A stretch of DNA of 64,000 nucleotides from an uncultured Sphingomonadaceae bacterium (GCA_947493955.1 CANLSQ010000001.1:992001-1056000), one strand, 5' to 3'; counted from the stretch's first letter, positions 53,273 through 62,659 are shown. The notes: generated by a model from the letters alone, not told the origin. Translations and numbers: made by a program.

Positions 53273-54480
53273 GCACCGAAACCGATTCAAATATCATCTT
53301 GCGTGTTGCAGCCAAAGGCGATGGCGTGACCGCTGATGGCCGCCATGTCGCCTTTTCAGCGCCGCTTGATCGGTTGAGTGAAGAAGGCGGTCTTATAAAA
53401 GGCCCGCATCACGTCGACCCGCCTTGCCAGCATTTCAAGGAATGTGGCGGGTGCAGCCTGCAACATCTGGATGATGAAAGCTATGCGCAATTTGTAATTG
53501 ACCGTGTCGCTTATGCGCTGGAGGGGCAGGAGCTTAGTGTGGGAACATTGCATCCTCCTCAGATTTCAAAACCCAACAGCCGTATCCGGGCCAGCCTGCG
53601 CGCGGCGATGATGGGGAAAAGCTTCAAGCTCGGGTTTAGCGGGGCGGGCAGTCATAGAATTGTTGATCTCAAGCAATGCGAAATCATGCGGCCCGAGCTT
53701 TTTGCCGTGATTGACCCGTTGCGCATTTTTTTGAAATCGGTGGCCCGGCGCAAGCATGACATGAATGTCGAGATCAGTCTGGCCGATCAAGGTGTTGACC
53801 TGTGTGTAAAAAATTATGAGCCGGAAAGTCTCGAACAACGCGAGGCGTTGGCTGCCTTTGCGCAGGCCAATAATCTAGCTCGGCTGTCCGTCGATAATGG
53901 TTATGGTCCCGAAACGCAGTGGGAGCCCGAGCCAGTTACGGTAACATTTAACGGCATAGCGGTGGCCTTGCCGCATAACAGTTTCCTGCAGCCCACAGCG
54001 GAGGGAAAAGCCGCACTGGTCGCCGCGATGCTGGAAACCGTCGGCGATACCAAATTGGTCGCAGATCTCTTTGCGGGTCTTGGTACATTCACATTTGCAC
54101 TCGGTGACAGTCATAAGGTCTATGCCGCGGAAGGGTCCCGGGATGCAATCGGGGCGCTGAAAATGGCCGCGAACCTGTCCGGTCGTCAGATTTTTACGGA
54201 ACATCGTGATCTGTTCCGGCGAGCTCTCAGTCCAGAAGAACTGAACCGGTTTGGAGCAGTGATATTGGATCCGCCTCGTGCCGGTGCGCGGGATCAGATT
54301 GCGCAGATCGCGCAATCGGATGTGCCGAAGATTTGCTACATAAGTTGCAACCCCGCAAGCTTTGCGCGTGACGCAAAACAACTTTGTGATGCCGGGTATA
54401 AGCTGGACGCGTTGTGGCCTGTGGGTCAATTTCTATGGTCGACCCACGTGGAGCTGGTTTCTAGCTTTACCAAGGCATAG
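53269..54480 (+). CDS. 23S rRNA (uracil-C5) methyltransferase, RlmD/RumA family
   Basis: A 403-residue TrmA/RumA-family enzyme methylating uracil C5 in RNA, most probably U1939 of 23S rRNA. A short TRAM-like N-terminus; Fe-S ligands Cys53, Cys59, Cys62 and Cys137; SAM fold from about 250 (LFAGLGTFTFAL); catalytic cysteine in CYISCNPASFARD. ATGA overlap with the NAD(P)HX repair gene. RlmC/RlmD/TrmA specificity is not proven by sequence. Confidence 0.9.
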   Translation: MSTETDSNIILRVAAKGDGVTADGRHVAFSAPLDRLSEEGGLIKGPHHVDPPCQHFKECGGCSLQHLDDESYAQFVIDRVAYALEGQELSVGTLHPPQISKPNSRIRASLRAAMMGKSFKLGFSGAGSHRIVDLKQCEIMRPELFAVIDPLRIFLKSVARRKHDMNVEISLADQGVDLCVKNYEPESLEQREALAAFAQANNLARLSVDNGYGPETQWEPEPVTVTFNGIAVALPHNSFLQPTAEGKAALVAAMLETVGDTKLVADLFAGLGTFTFALGDSHKVYAAEGSRDAIGALKMAANLSGRQIFTEHRDLFRRALSPEELNRFGAVILDPPRAGARDQIAQIAQSDVPKICYISCNPASFARDAKQLCDAGYKLDALWPVGQFLWSTHVELVSSFTKA

Positions 54481-54490
54481 ACGGGATAAT

Positions 54491-55450
54491 CTAGTCCCCG
54501 GACCAGTTCACGCCGGCCTTTGACCGCGTATCAACCGTCAGGTCAAACACGTCCGCTCTGGAATAATGGCCGTCTACGTCGAGTGCAGCCTTTGCTTCCT
54601 TGCCAGCATCGAGATCGATTTCAGTCGCGAGGATCATGTCCTTTTCACCCGCTTCTGCCAGAATAGTGGCATCAGGCGCGACAATGATGCTTTGACCAAA
54701 TTGTAGCTGTGTGTCTGGAATTTCTTTAAAGAGCGCCAGCGCTTCGTCATTGCCACCGACCAGTTTCAGTCCTTCCAGCAAATGATCGCGATGCAACAAT
54801 GTGCCCGCGGCCAGCACATGACACCCGCCCTCAAAGGCATAATGGCGCGAGGCAATCTGATAAGTCTCTCTCACCGTCGGCCAGGCGGCGACATGGACGT
54901 CTTCCCGCAAGTTATGCATTGCAGCGCGAGCAAGCGGCATCCAGTGCTCCCAGCAAATCAGGTTCCCCGCGCGGCCCCAATCGGCTTGATGCACATTGAT
55001 GGTTGAGCCATCACCGCGGTTCCAGATCAAGCGCTCGCCATGGGTAGGGACCAGCTTGCGATGGTTTAAAACCGGCATGTCCGGGCGGAACAGCATCTGG
55101 TTGTTGTAAAGGCTAGAGCGCAGGCGTTCATGCACGCCAATGGAAATGCAGAGCTTCTTCGTATCCGCCAGCTCCTGCAGTGGCGCCAGTCGCGGGTCAT
55201 TTTCGACGATCGCCTGATCCATCAAGATGCGGTGCAGGACCTTGCTGCCCGGATGATCCCACAGCGCGGCGCCGGGTGCCTCATCAAGCCAGATTGGATA
55301 ACCGCCGAGAAACGTCTCTCCAAAGCCAATCATCCGGACGCCTTCGTCGCTGGCCTTGCGGACTAAATCGACGGCCTGTTCAATGCCCTTGTCAATGCAT
55401 AGGGGAACCGGTGCCGCCTGGACTATTGCGACATTCAAGAGATTGGACAT
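54491..55450 (-). CDS. Nitrilase/carbon-nitrogen hydrolase family protein
   Basis: A 319-residue carbon-nitrogen hydrolase close to aliphatic nitrilases and cyanide hydratases. Catalytic triad: Glu45 (GFGETFLGGYP), Lys132 (NHRKLVPTHGER) and Cys166 (NLICWEHWMPL). The CWEHxxP form is the nitrilase signature. Substrate unknown. Convergent with the rRNA methyltransferase gene, 10 bases apart, and 18 bases downstream of a MAPEG gene on the same strand. Confidence 0.9.
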   Translation of the reverse strand: MSNLLNVAIVQAAPVPLCIDKGIEQAVDLVRKASDEGVRMIGFGETFLGGYPIWLDEAPGAALWDHPGSKVLHRILMDQAIVENDPRLAPLQELADTKKLCISIGVHERLRSSLYNNQMLFRPDMPVLNHRKLVPTHGERLIWNRGDGSTINVHQADWGRAGNLICWEHWMPLARAAMHNLREDVHVAAWPTVRETYQIASRHYAFEGGCHVLAAGTLLHRDHLLEGLKLVGGNDEALALFKEIPDTQLQFGQSIIVAPDATILAEAGEKDMILATEIDLDAGKEAKAALDVDGHYSRADVFDLTVDTRSKAGVNWSGD

Positions 55451-55468
55451 GGGGAGGGCCGTTTCTGG

Positions 55469-55903
55469 TTAGTGGAACACCGCAAGCGCTGCATGGATAG
55501 CCAGAGCGATAATACACAGGCTGGACAAAGCAAATACCAAAAAGCGATACATGATCTTGTTCACCGTTGCCTGGATCAGGCTGTGCAGGACGCGTAAGCC
55601 AACATAAGCCCAAGCGATAGTCAGGTTCAGACCATCTCCCTGTCCGACAATCGCCAAAACGATGCAGACGGCGTAGAACAATGTCGGTTCAGCAAGCAGA
55701 TGGTTATAGTTATGTGCCTTCCACTGCACTTCTGGTGGCAGCAGAGCGTCCAGACCACCAGCGGTGGATTCGCGACTCAGTTTGTCCGGATCTACCTTCG
55801 CCTTGTTCATCGCCGGAATGCGTGTGACATACATCCATAACCACATGATCATGGTCCACAATATGAGCGCCACTACAGGCTGTAAGATAGGACTATTTTC
55901 CAT
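55469..55903 (-). CDS. MAPEG family membrane protein (second of two)
   Basis: A 144-residue four-helix membrane protein of the MAPEG family (membrane-associated proteins in eicosanoid and glutathione metabolism). Signature: WKAHNYNHLLAEPTLFYAVCIVLA, then AWAYVGLRVLHSLIQATVN and RFLVF. GGGGGA six bases before the ATG. Paralogue of the upstream neighbour; may act as a glutathione transferase or peroxidase, not shown. Confidence 0.88.
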   Translation of the reverse strand: MENSPILQPVVALILWTMIMWLWMYVTRIPAMNKAKVDPDKLSRESTAGGLDALLPPEVQWKAHNYNHLLAEPTLFYAVCIVLAIVGQGDGLNLTIAWAYVGLRVLHSLIQATVNKIMYRFLVFALSSLCIIALAIHAALAVFH

Positions 55904-55916
55904 TTTATTCCCCCAA

Positions 55917-55960
55917 AAAGATCATATAAAGATCATATAAAAATCATACAAAAGTCGTAA
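55917..55960. repeat. Four tandem 11-base repeats between the two MAPEG genes
   Basis: Units AAAGATCATAT, AAAGATCATAT, AAAAATCATAC and a degenerate AAAAGTCGTAA follow each other without spacing. The first two are identical; the last two run into the 3' coding end of the upstream MAPEG gene (stop at 55944-55946). Confidence 0.8.
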
Positions 55961-56372
55961 AAAACGCATTCATCGCCATGATCAACAGACAGATTGTCGA
56001 TGTTACGAACAGCAGAAAGCGTACATTTACGAGATTGACCGTCGCCTGCCAGATGCTGTGAGCGATCCGCAGCAATACATAGGCCCAGGCCAGATACAGG
56101 TTGATCCCGGTCCCAGCCTCGGCGATCGCCAGGATGATGACCGTGGCGTAAAACAGCGTCGGCTGTTCCATCAGATGGGTATAATTGTGGGACTTCCACG
56201 CAACCTTATCAGGCAATTGCGGATCGACATCCGGACCTCGCCCCCCCGGTTTGGCCGTTATGTCGATACCCATTTTCTTGGCCGCTGGCAGCCGTGTTCC
56301 AGCCATCCAGAAAAGCATCACAAGTGACCAGATGACCAGCAGAGCCGCTGGCGCCAATATTGCAGTGCTCAT
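55944..56372 (-). CDS. MAPEG family membrane protein (first of two)
   Basis: A 142-residue MAPEG protein with the same plan: WKSHNYTHLMEQPTLFYATVIILA, AWAYVLLRIAHSIWQATVN and VRFLLFV. Four hydrophobic helices. Its last codons lie in an 11-base tandem repeat. The order on the minus strand is this gene, the second MAPEG gene, nitrilase, likely one transcript. Substrate unknown. Confidence 0.88.
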   Translation of the reverse strand: MSTAILAPAALLVIWSLVMLFWMAGTRLPAAKKMGIDITAKPGGRGPDVDPQLPDKVAWKSHNYTHLMEQPTLFYATVIILAIAEAGTGINLYLAWAYVLLRIAHSIWQATVNLVNVRFLLFVTSTICLLIMAMNAFFTTFV

Positions 56373-56456
56373 GATAGCTTCCTCCCCTATTCGGCCAAAT
56401 ATGGGGCGGAACCTGCGTTACATATTGTAAATTGTCAAATGCAACTTAGTCGGACG

Positions 56457-57656
56457 TCATGCGCCGGGGAAGGACACCACGTTTTCGTGGTCCGTCCGGT
56501 CGAGATTATCGCCGACATAAACGCTCGCCATGGGCTCATCCGCCACGTCATAATCGTCGATCGATCCATAGCCGTTAAATTTGGTTCGCATCGCCGATCC
56601 ATAGGCGCCGAGCATACCAATCTCGATATAGTCACCGGCCTTTACATCCGCGGGCAGGACAAAGGGGCCCGCCATATGGTCCATGTCGTCGCAGGTGGGA
56701 CCGTAGAAACTATATTCGGTCAAAACCGCGTTGTCCGAATAATTGCCCAGTAGTTGCACTGGGAAGCGCCAGCCAATATGGGCCGCGTCAAACAAGGTGC
56801 CGTAAGCGCCGTCATTAATGTAAAGTTCGTTCCCGCGACGCTGTTCAACCTTCACGATCAGCGAATTATATTCGGCGGCCAGCGCGCGGCCAGGCTCACA
56901 CCAGAGTTCGGCGGAATAGCTGATCGGTAGATCTTCAAACGTCCGGTCAATCGCACTGAAATAATGGTTGAGTGAAGGCGGTGCCATATCGGGATATATG
57001 GACGGAAACCCGCCACCGACATTCACAATATCCACGGTGACTGAAGCCGCAACAATTGCGGTTCGCACGCGTTCCAGTGCGTGGACATAAGCCAGGGGCG
57101 TCATCGCCTGACTGCCAACATGGAAACAGATGCCCAGTTCATCAGCAACTTGACGACTACGCTGCAGCAGCTCGACAGACGCATCGACTTCCACACCGAA
57201 TTTCGATGCCAGGCTGATCTGCGCAAATTCAGACGCCACTTTGATACGAACGCAAAGCGTCAAATCGTCCGCACCATCGGTCGCCCGCTCAATCTTCTCC
57301 AGCTCTTCGATGGAATCGAGCGAAAATACACGCACGCCATGATCAAAATAAGATTCGCGGATGACCGCTTCGGACTTGATCGGATGCATGAAGCACAGCA
57401 CCGCCTCTGGCAGCGTATTGTGGACGACACGTACTTCTTCAATCGACGCGACGTCATAGTGTGTCACGCCTTCATTGAACAAGAGGTTCAAAAGTGCAGG
57501 AGACGGGTTCGCCTTCACCGCATAGAGCGACTTGCCGGGAAACTGTTCGACAAAATAGCGGGCGGCCCGCCGCGCAGCGTGCGGGCGGTTCAGCAAAACT
57601 GGAATATCGGGGCTAAGAGCCTTCGTCAGCTCCTGCGCATCATGGAAATTGTGCAA
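56457..57656 (-). CDS. Ornithine/lysine decarboxylase, PLP fold type III (polyamine synthesis)
   Basis: A 399-residue fold-III (alanine racemase-like) decarboxylase; the family makes putrescine from ornithine (or cadaverine from lysine). PLP Lys48 in SLYAVKANPSP, GGGFPSIYP for phosphate binding, WCEPGRALAAE, and FYGPTCDDMDHMAGPF with the catalytic Cys from the partner subunit. No ATG fits; TTG at 57656 preceded by a GGGGG tract is the best start. It lies with nspC and a carboxyspermidine synthase, so putrescine supply to that route is likely. Confidence 0.88.
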   Translation of the reverse strand: MHNFHDAQELTKALSPDIPVLLNRPHAARRAARYFVEQFPGKSLYAVKANPSPALLNLLFNEGVTHYDVASIEEVRVVHNTLPEAVLCFMHPIKSEAVIRESYFDHGVRVFSLDSIEELEKIERATDGADDLTLCVRIKVASEFAQISLASKFGVEVDASVELLQRSRQVADELGICFHVGSQAMTPLAYVHALERVRTAIVAASVTVDIVNVGGGFPSIYPDMAPPSLNHYFSAIDRTFEDLPISYSAELWCEPGRALAAEYNSLIVKVEQRRGNELYINDGAYGTLFDAAHIGWRFPVQLLGNYSDNAVLTEYSFYGPTCDDMDHMAGPFVLPADVKAGDYIEIGMLGAYGSAMRTKFNGYGSIDDYDVADEPMASVYVGDNLDRTDHENVVSFPGA

Positions 57657-57844
57657 CTCAAGGGACCCCCTTAGATTTAAAGATCGATTGAGCTGCCTTG
57701 CGGAATCGCCATGCTGTATCGTGGTCGGCCATGGGGCAGCGGGGGCGGCTATATGCGCGCCTTTGCAATCTGTAAAGTCTCTATGACCGATAATTATGGC
57801 ACAAATGCGGAATATCATTGCGATGCAGCAATTTCTGCCGGAAT

Positions 57845-59008
57845 TTAACTGAGCCGATCGCGAAATTCCGTCCAGTCAAACGTCTTCACACAGCGCAAAT
57901 CGTCGGTCTCGCTATTCCATAGCCAGATCGAGGGCAGCGGCACGCCATTAAATGTGTTGGTTTTGACCATGGAATAATGGGCTTGATCCAGAAAGGCGAT
58001 CCGCTGGCCAATATGCGCCGGTTCAGGCAGCCAGTAGTCGCCGATAATATCGCCCGCCAGACAGCTTGGTCCGCCAAGCCTGATGGCATTTCCTTCGCTG
58101 GCCTCACCAAGCATCGCAGGTCGATAAGGCGCTTCGATGACATCGGGCATGTGGCAAGTCGCTGAAATATCGGTGATGCCAACTGGCATGTCGTTATCGA
58201 AAACATCCAATATCTCACCGACCAATATACCGGCATCGAGCGCAACCGCTTCGCCTGGTTCGAGATAAATGTCGCAGTCCGATTTGGCCTTGAGGTCAGA
58301 CAGGAATTGCACCAGCGCCTCGCGATCATAATCATCCCGCGTGATATGATGACCGCCGCCAAGATTGATCCAATCGAGCTGATCGAAATAGGGCGCAATC
58401 AGCGGTTCGATCTTGGCCCATGTCTGTTTCAGCGCATCGAAATTCTGCTCACAAAGATTGTGAAAATGGATGCCAGAAATCGCGCTAAAATGCTCTGGCT
58501 GCAATTGTGAAACGGGAAAACCCAATCGGCTATGCCGCTGGCTAGGATCATATTTGGGTGTTTCACCAAGAGCAAGTTCGGGGTTCAGGCGAAGGCCGAT
58601 ATTACAATTGCCCAACCACTGATCAGCCCCACTTTTCCACCTGTCAATCTGCGCTGGATTGTTGAAAGTGACATGATCAGAAAGAGCGGAAATCTCGGCA
58701 ATATCTTCTACTTTATAGGCCGGTGAATAGGTGCTGATTGAGCCATTAAACTGCTCTTTGGCGAGCTTTGTTTCCCACAGTCCTGAAGCACAGAAACCAT
58801 CGAGATATTCATCAATGAGCGGCGCCATAGACCACATTGAAAAGGCCTTTAGCGCGAGCAGCATTTTTGCACCGGATCGTGCTTTTACATCCGCCAATAT
58901 CCCAAGGTTCCGGCGAACAGCCGCTTCATCCACGACAAAGGCAGGCGAGGGGACCCGCGCCAGATCAAAATGCGCAAATGCGCCGGGATCGCCTGCTTTG
59001 GTTTCCAT
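57845..59008 (-). CDS. nspC: Carboxynorspermidine/carboxyspermidine decarboxylase
   Basis: A 387-residue PLP fold-III decarboxylase turning carboxyspermidine into spermidine. PLP Lys54 in LLALKAFSMWS, FHNLCEQNFD, INLGGGHHITRDDYD and DISATCHMPDVIEAPYRP are typical of NspC. Its ATG directly follows the stop (TAG) of the carboxyspermidine synthase gene, so the two are strictly coupled. 188 bases separate it from the ornithine decarboxylase-like gene downstream. Confidence 0.94.
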   Translation of the reverse strand: METKAGDPGAFAHFDLARVPSPAFVVDEAAVRRNLGILADVKARSGAKMLLALKAFSMWSMAPLIDEYLDGFCASGLWETKLAKEQFNGSISTYSPAYKVEDIAEISALSDHVTFNNPAQIDRWKSGADQWLGNCNIGLRLNPELALGETPKYDPSQRHSRLGFPVSQLQPEHFSAISGIHFHNLCEQNFDALKQTWAKIEPLIAPYFDQLDWINLGGGHHITRDDYDREALVQFLSDLKAKSDCDIYLEPGEAVALDAGILVGEILDVFDNDMPVGITDISATCHMPDVIEAPYRPAMLGEASEGNAIRLGGPSCLAGDIIGDYWLPEPAHIGQRIAFLDQAHYSMVKTNTFNGVPLPSIWLWNSETDDLRCVKTFDWTEFRDRLS

Positions 59009-60226
59009 CTAAAATGCCAGAGGAGCGTCCAGCTCTTCCAGCGTCCAGGGCAAGCCATGCTCGTTCAGCATTTCCATAAACGGATCAGGGTCAAATTCTT
59101 CCATATTGAACACACCGTCACCGCTCCATTGACCGAACAGCATCAGCGCCGAACCGATCATCGCCGGCACGCCGGTGGTATAGCTTACGCCCTGATTGCC
59201 GGTTTCTTCAAATGCGGCTTCATGGCTGCAGATATTTTTCACATAGAGCGTTTTCTGTACGCCATCTTTTTCGCCGGTCGCGATCACGCCGATATTGGTG
59301 TTTCCTTTTGTCGTCTCGCCGAGACTGGCCGGTTCAGGCAATACGGCTTTCAGGAATTGCAGCGGTATGATCTCGCGGCCTTCATACATGACCGGATCAA
59401 TGCGGGTCATGCCGACATTTTGCAGCACTTCGAGATGAGTCAAATAGGCATCACCAAAGGTCATCCAGAACCGGATGCGCTTGATTTCCGGGATATGAGT
59501 TTTGAGCGATTCAATTTCCTCATGATACATGAGATACATGTTCTTCGGGCCCACAGCCTCGAAATCAAATTCCTGTTTATGGGATAGAGCAGGGGTTTCG
59601 ACCCATTCGCCGTTCTCCCAGTGGCGCGCCGGGGCCGTCACTTCGCGGATATTGATTTCAGGATTGAAATTGGTCGCAAAATGCTGGCCATGGTCGCCGC
59701 CGTTGCAATCCAAAATGTCGACCGTGTCGATGCGATCAAAATGATGCTTCTTCAGCCAAGAGGTAAAGATGGAAGTCACACCGGGATCAAAACCGGAGCC
59801 GAGCAGTGCCATGATACCGGCTTCCTTGAACCGGTCCTGATAGTCCCATTGCCATTTATATTCGAACTTGGCTTCATCGCGTGGTTCGTAATTGGCGGTG
59901 TCGAGGTAATCGGTATTGGTCGCCAGACAGGCATCCATTATAGGCAAGTCCTGATAAGGCAGCGCCAGATTCACAACGAGAGCAGGTTTCACTTGTTCGA
60001 TAAGCGCGGTCATCGCGGGCACGTCATCCGCATCGATTTGGGCGGTTTCAATAGATACGCCCGTCCGCTCTTTCACGGACTCGGCAATGGCTTCACATTT
60101 GGAAACCGTACGACTGGCCAGCATGATCTCGGAAAACGGGCCTGTTTCTGCGGCTATTAGCTGCGCCATCTTGTGCACTGCCACTGAACTGACACCGCCT
60201 GCACCAATCACCAGAACCTTGCTCAT
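59009..60226 (-). CDS. Carboxy(nor)spermidine synthase, saccharopine dehydrogenase family
   Basis: A 405-residue saccharopine-dehydrogenase-like enzyme that reductively condenses aspartate semialdehyde with putrescine (or diaminopropane) using NADPH. N-terminal Rossmann motif VLVIGAGGVSSVAVHK; YLDTANYEP, GSGFDPGVTSIF and the C-terminal YTTGVPAMIGSALM match the Lys1-type CASDH group. It is directly followed by nspC. ATG 60226 (MSKVLV) gives the Rossmann start. Aspartate semialdehyde comes from Asd (32174). Confidence 0.92.
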   Translation of the reverse strand: MSKVLVIGAGGVSSVAVHKMAQLIAAETGPFSEIMLASRTVSKCEAIAESVKERTGVSIETAQIDADDVPAMTALIEQVKPALVVNLALPYQDLPIMDACLATNTDYLDTANYEPRDEAKFEYKWQWDYQDRFKEAGIMALLGSGFDPGVTSIFTSWLKKHHFDRIDTVDILDCNGGDHGQHFATNFNPEINIREVTAPARHWENGEWVETPALSHKQEFDFEAVGPKNMYLMYHEEIESLKTHIPEIKRIRFWMTFGDAYLTHLEVLQNVGMTRIDPVMYEGREIIPLQFLKAVLPEPASLGETTKGNTNIGVIATGEKDGVQKTLYVKNICSHEAAFEETGNQGVSYTTGVPAMIGSALMLFGQWSGDGVFNMEEFDPDPFMEMLNEHGLPWTLEELDAPLAF

Positions 60227-60279
60227 ATCGCACACTCATTTTGCTAGAGGAATCGAGTAACCGCATATAGAAGGACGCC

Positions 60280-61260
60280 ATGACAGAGCAATTACTTTTG
60301 GACCCGACCCGCAAACCAAGTGCAGCGGGGATCAAGCGAGCCGCTGGCAAGGTTGCCGATATTCTTCCCAAAACGCCTTTATTGCCGCTGACTGTCGAGG
60401 GACAGACAATCTGGTGCAAGGCGGAATGCCTGCAACCTATCGGTGCCTTCAAAATACGCGGTGGCTGGCACCGTCTGACCGATCTCAGTGCAGATCAACG
60501 CAAGTGCGGCGTGGTGGCCTTTTCGAGCGGTAATCATGCGCAGGGTGTGGCCTGGGCAGCGCAACGCCTCGGAGTCAGGGCAACGATCATCATGCCTGCC
60601 GATGCACCACTCGCCAAACTGGAGAATACCAAGAAACTGGGTGCGGAGGTGATCACCTATGATCGTCTTGCCGATTCCCGCGAACAACTGGCGGCAGAAC
60701 TGGCCGGCGAGAGTGGGGCGGTTGTCGTTCCCAGCTTTGATGATCCGTGGATTATTGAAGGGCAGGGCAGCACCGGAGTCGAAATTCGAGAACAGATGAT
60801 TGCTCAGGCCGGAACACCGCCAGACCATCTGGTAGCATGTTGTGGCGGTGGCGGACTGGCGACCGGGATATCAATGGTCAATCCAGAAGCGGACATAACG
60901 GTTGTCGAACCCGAAGGCTGGGACGATATGAAACGATCGCTGGAGGGCGGTAGCATTGTCCCGGTGCAGGATAATCCGCCGCCCACGGAATGCGATGCTT
61001 TGCAGACGCTTTTGGTTTCGCCGCTGACTTTTGATGTTTTGAAAGCGCGGAAGGCTAATGCTGTGGCTGTAACCAAAGCGGAGGTGCATCACGCAATGCG
61101 GGTTGCGTTTGAAAGATTACGTCTGGTAGTCGAGCCCGGAGGGGCAGTGGCTTTGGCAGCGATTTTATCTGGCAAAGCGACTGCGACGGACAGAACAGTG
61201 ATCACAATTTCGGGTGGCAATGTCGATCCGGAACGGTTTGCCGCCATAATAGGTGCTTGA
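60280..61260 (+). CDS. Threonine/serine dehydratase-like PLP enzyme
   Basis: A 326-residue fold-II PLP enzyme of the threonine dehydratase/serine racemase group. PLP Lys58 in GAFKIRGG, SSGNHAQGVAWAA, and the phosphate-binding CCGGGGLATG. It lacks the C-terminal ACT domain of biosynthetic IlvA. Divergent from the polyamine genes by 53 bases. Substrate (threonine, serine or 3-hydroxyaspartate) not decided by sequence. Confidence 0.88.
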   Translation: MTEQLLLDPTRKPSAAGIKRAAGKVADILPKTPLLPLTVEGQTIWCKAECLQPIGAFKIRGGWHRLTDLSADQRKCGVVAFSSGNHAQGVAWAAQRLGVRATIIMPADAPLAKLENTKKLGAEVITYDRLADSREQLAAELAGESGAVVVPSFDDPWIIEGQGSTGVEIREQMIAQAGTPPDHLVACCGGGGLATGISMVNPEADITVVEPEGWDDMKRSLEGGSIVPVQDNPPPTECDALQTLLVSPLTFDVLKARKANAVAVTKAEVHHAMRVAFERLRLVVEPGGAVALAAILSGKATATDRTVITISGGNVDPERFAAIIGA

Positions 61261-61298
61261 AACTTCGGTAAATTGCCATAACCTCTGCGGATTAGGTC

Positions 61299-61868
61299 AT
61301 GCCCCAAACCACTGAAACAGATCGCGCCCGCGCGCAGCTCTCCGCCCTGATCGGTCAGGCCGCTGGCGGTGACCGTCAGGCGTTTCAGGATATATATAAT
61401 CTGACGTCGGCGAAACTTTTTGGTGTTTGCCTCCGTATCTTAAATGATCGCCAGGCATCGGAAGATGCACTGCAGGACGCTTATGTGAAAATCTGGCGCA
61501 ATGCAGGGCGGTTTGATCCGCAGCGGGCCAGTCCGATAACATGGCTGGCAACCATCGCGCGCAACACCGCCATTGATCGAAAACGATCTGGCGGCAATCG
61601 GGTAATGGTTTCGGACGATGCCATTAAAGATATGGCAACGGATGAGCAAAGTGCATTGGATCGGCTGGAAAAACAGGAAGGTGCAGATATTTTGAACAAA
61701 TGCCTCGATAGTCTGGAAGCACGGCAACGTAACGTGATCCGTACGGCTTTCTTTGAGGGGCATAGTTATAATGAGTTGGCGCAAAAACTGGATACTCCTC
61801 TGGGGACCGTCAAAAGCTGGGTTCGCCGGGGATTGAAGCGCTTGAAGGATTGCATGGATGATGGTTGA
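61299..61868 (+). CDS. ECF-type RNA polymerase sigma factor
   Basis: A 189-residue ECF sigma factor. Region 2 DALQDAYVKIWRNAGRFDPQ and WLATIARNTAIDRKRS; region 4 CLDSLEARQRNVIRTAF, SYNELAQKLDTPLGTVKSWVRRGLKRL. The gene overlaps the anti-sigma gene by 11 bases, the usual sign of a cognate pair. It looks like the SigK/RskA-linked group. The likely nearest target is the fasciclin gene downstream. Confidence 0.94.
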   Translation: MPQTTETDRARAQLSALIGQAAGGDRQAFQDIYNLTSAKLFGVCLRILNDRQASEDALQDAYVKIWRNAGRFDPQRASPITWLATIARNTAIDRKRSGGNRVMVSDDAIKDMATDEQSALDRLEKQEGADILNKCLDSLEARQRNVIRTAFFEGHSYNELAQKLDTPLGTVKSWVRRGLKRLKDCMDDG

Positions 61869-62577
61869 CGAAACGGAACCCCTGAAGGATGGCGAAGCGC
61901 CGAATAATGAAACTCTAGCGGCAGAGCTGGTGCTTGGCCTGCTTGATGGTGATGAGAAGGCCACGGCGCTGCGCAAGCAACTATCCGATCCCGCATTTGC
62001 CAAGTCAGTTGATGACTGGAATCGGCGGGTCGATCCATTGTTTCAGGAGTTTCAGGATGTTGAGCCAGCTCCGTCTGTCTGGGATGGCATCGAAAGCCGA
62101 CTGGATGGCGGCACCTTTGACGATACGGTTGTGCAGCTGAAACGTTGGCGAATGGGTGCGATTACCTCGGGCGCGCTGGCCGCCTGTCTCGCGCTTGCTT
62201 TAATTGTTGGCCCGGGGCCCTTTGCGCCAACTTCCGAGTCCCAGTCTGTCGCGGTTGCGCAACTGACTGGCAACATTGAGGGGCTGGTGCTTGCCGTGTC
62301 CTATGACCCCCAGACTGCCGAAATGCGGGTTGATGTTGACGGCATGCCCAAAACGGAAACCGAACCGGAACTGTGGATTGTAGGCCGCGACGGCGTACCC
62401 CGCTCGCTGGGCCAAATCGGCCGCAACGGTATCAGCCAGATGACGGTTCCCAGCGATCACCGGAAGTTAATCAATGCCGCGGCAACATTGCAGCTTTCCA
62501 TGGAACCACCCTCCGAAATACCCCATGCCAAACCTACCAGCGAACCGGTCGCTACCGGCAAGATAACAATTATCTGA
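61858..62577 (+). CDS. Anti-sigma factor, RskA-like, single transmembrane helix
   Basis: A 239-residue protein: N-terminal cytosolic sigma-binding domain (LAAELVLGLLDGDEKA, about 18-85), one transmembrane helix (about 100-118), and a periplasmic RskA C-terminal domain with LWIVGRDGVPRSLGQIG. It lacks a zinc HxxxCxxC motif. Holds the ECF factor at the membrane until a periplasmic signal or proteolysis releases it. The start could be ATG 61858 or 61861. Confidence 0.92.
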   Translation: MMVDETEPLKDGEAPNNETLAAELVLGLLDGDEKATALRKQLSDPAFAKSVDDWNRRVDPLFQEFQDVEPAPSVWDGIESRLDGGTFDDTVVQLKRWRMGAITSGALAACLALALIVGPGPFAPTSESQSVAVAQLTGNIEGLVLAVSYDPQTAEMRVDVDGMPKTETEPELWIVGRDGVPRSLGQIGRNGISQMTVPSDHRKLINAAATLQLSMEPPSEIPHAKPTSEPVATGKITII

Positions 62578-62619
62578 ATTTTTTTGCATCCGTTGGAATA
62601 GTCATTCCGTAACTCCTCG

Positions 62620-62645
62620 CATATCCAGCTTCGGATATGAATTTT
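62620..62645 (+). other. Small hairpin in the fasciclin leader / end of the sigma operon
   Basis: CATATCC (62620-62626) pairs perfectly with GGATATG (62633-62639) over a six-base loop, followed by AATTTTT. This is a possible weak terminator of the sigma/anti-sigma transcript or a leader structure just before the AGGAG of the fasciclin gene. Confidence 0.45.
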
Positions 62646-62659
62646 TAGGAGTTACCCCC

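Noticed and set aside
61261-61298. A shared ECF promoter motif before the sigma gene and the fasciclin gene.
   Set aside because: Similar TAAC...GGAT words occur in both leaders, but spacing differs and no convincing -35/-10 pair could be aligned.
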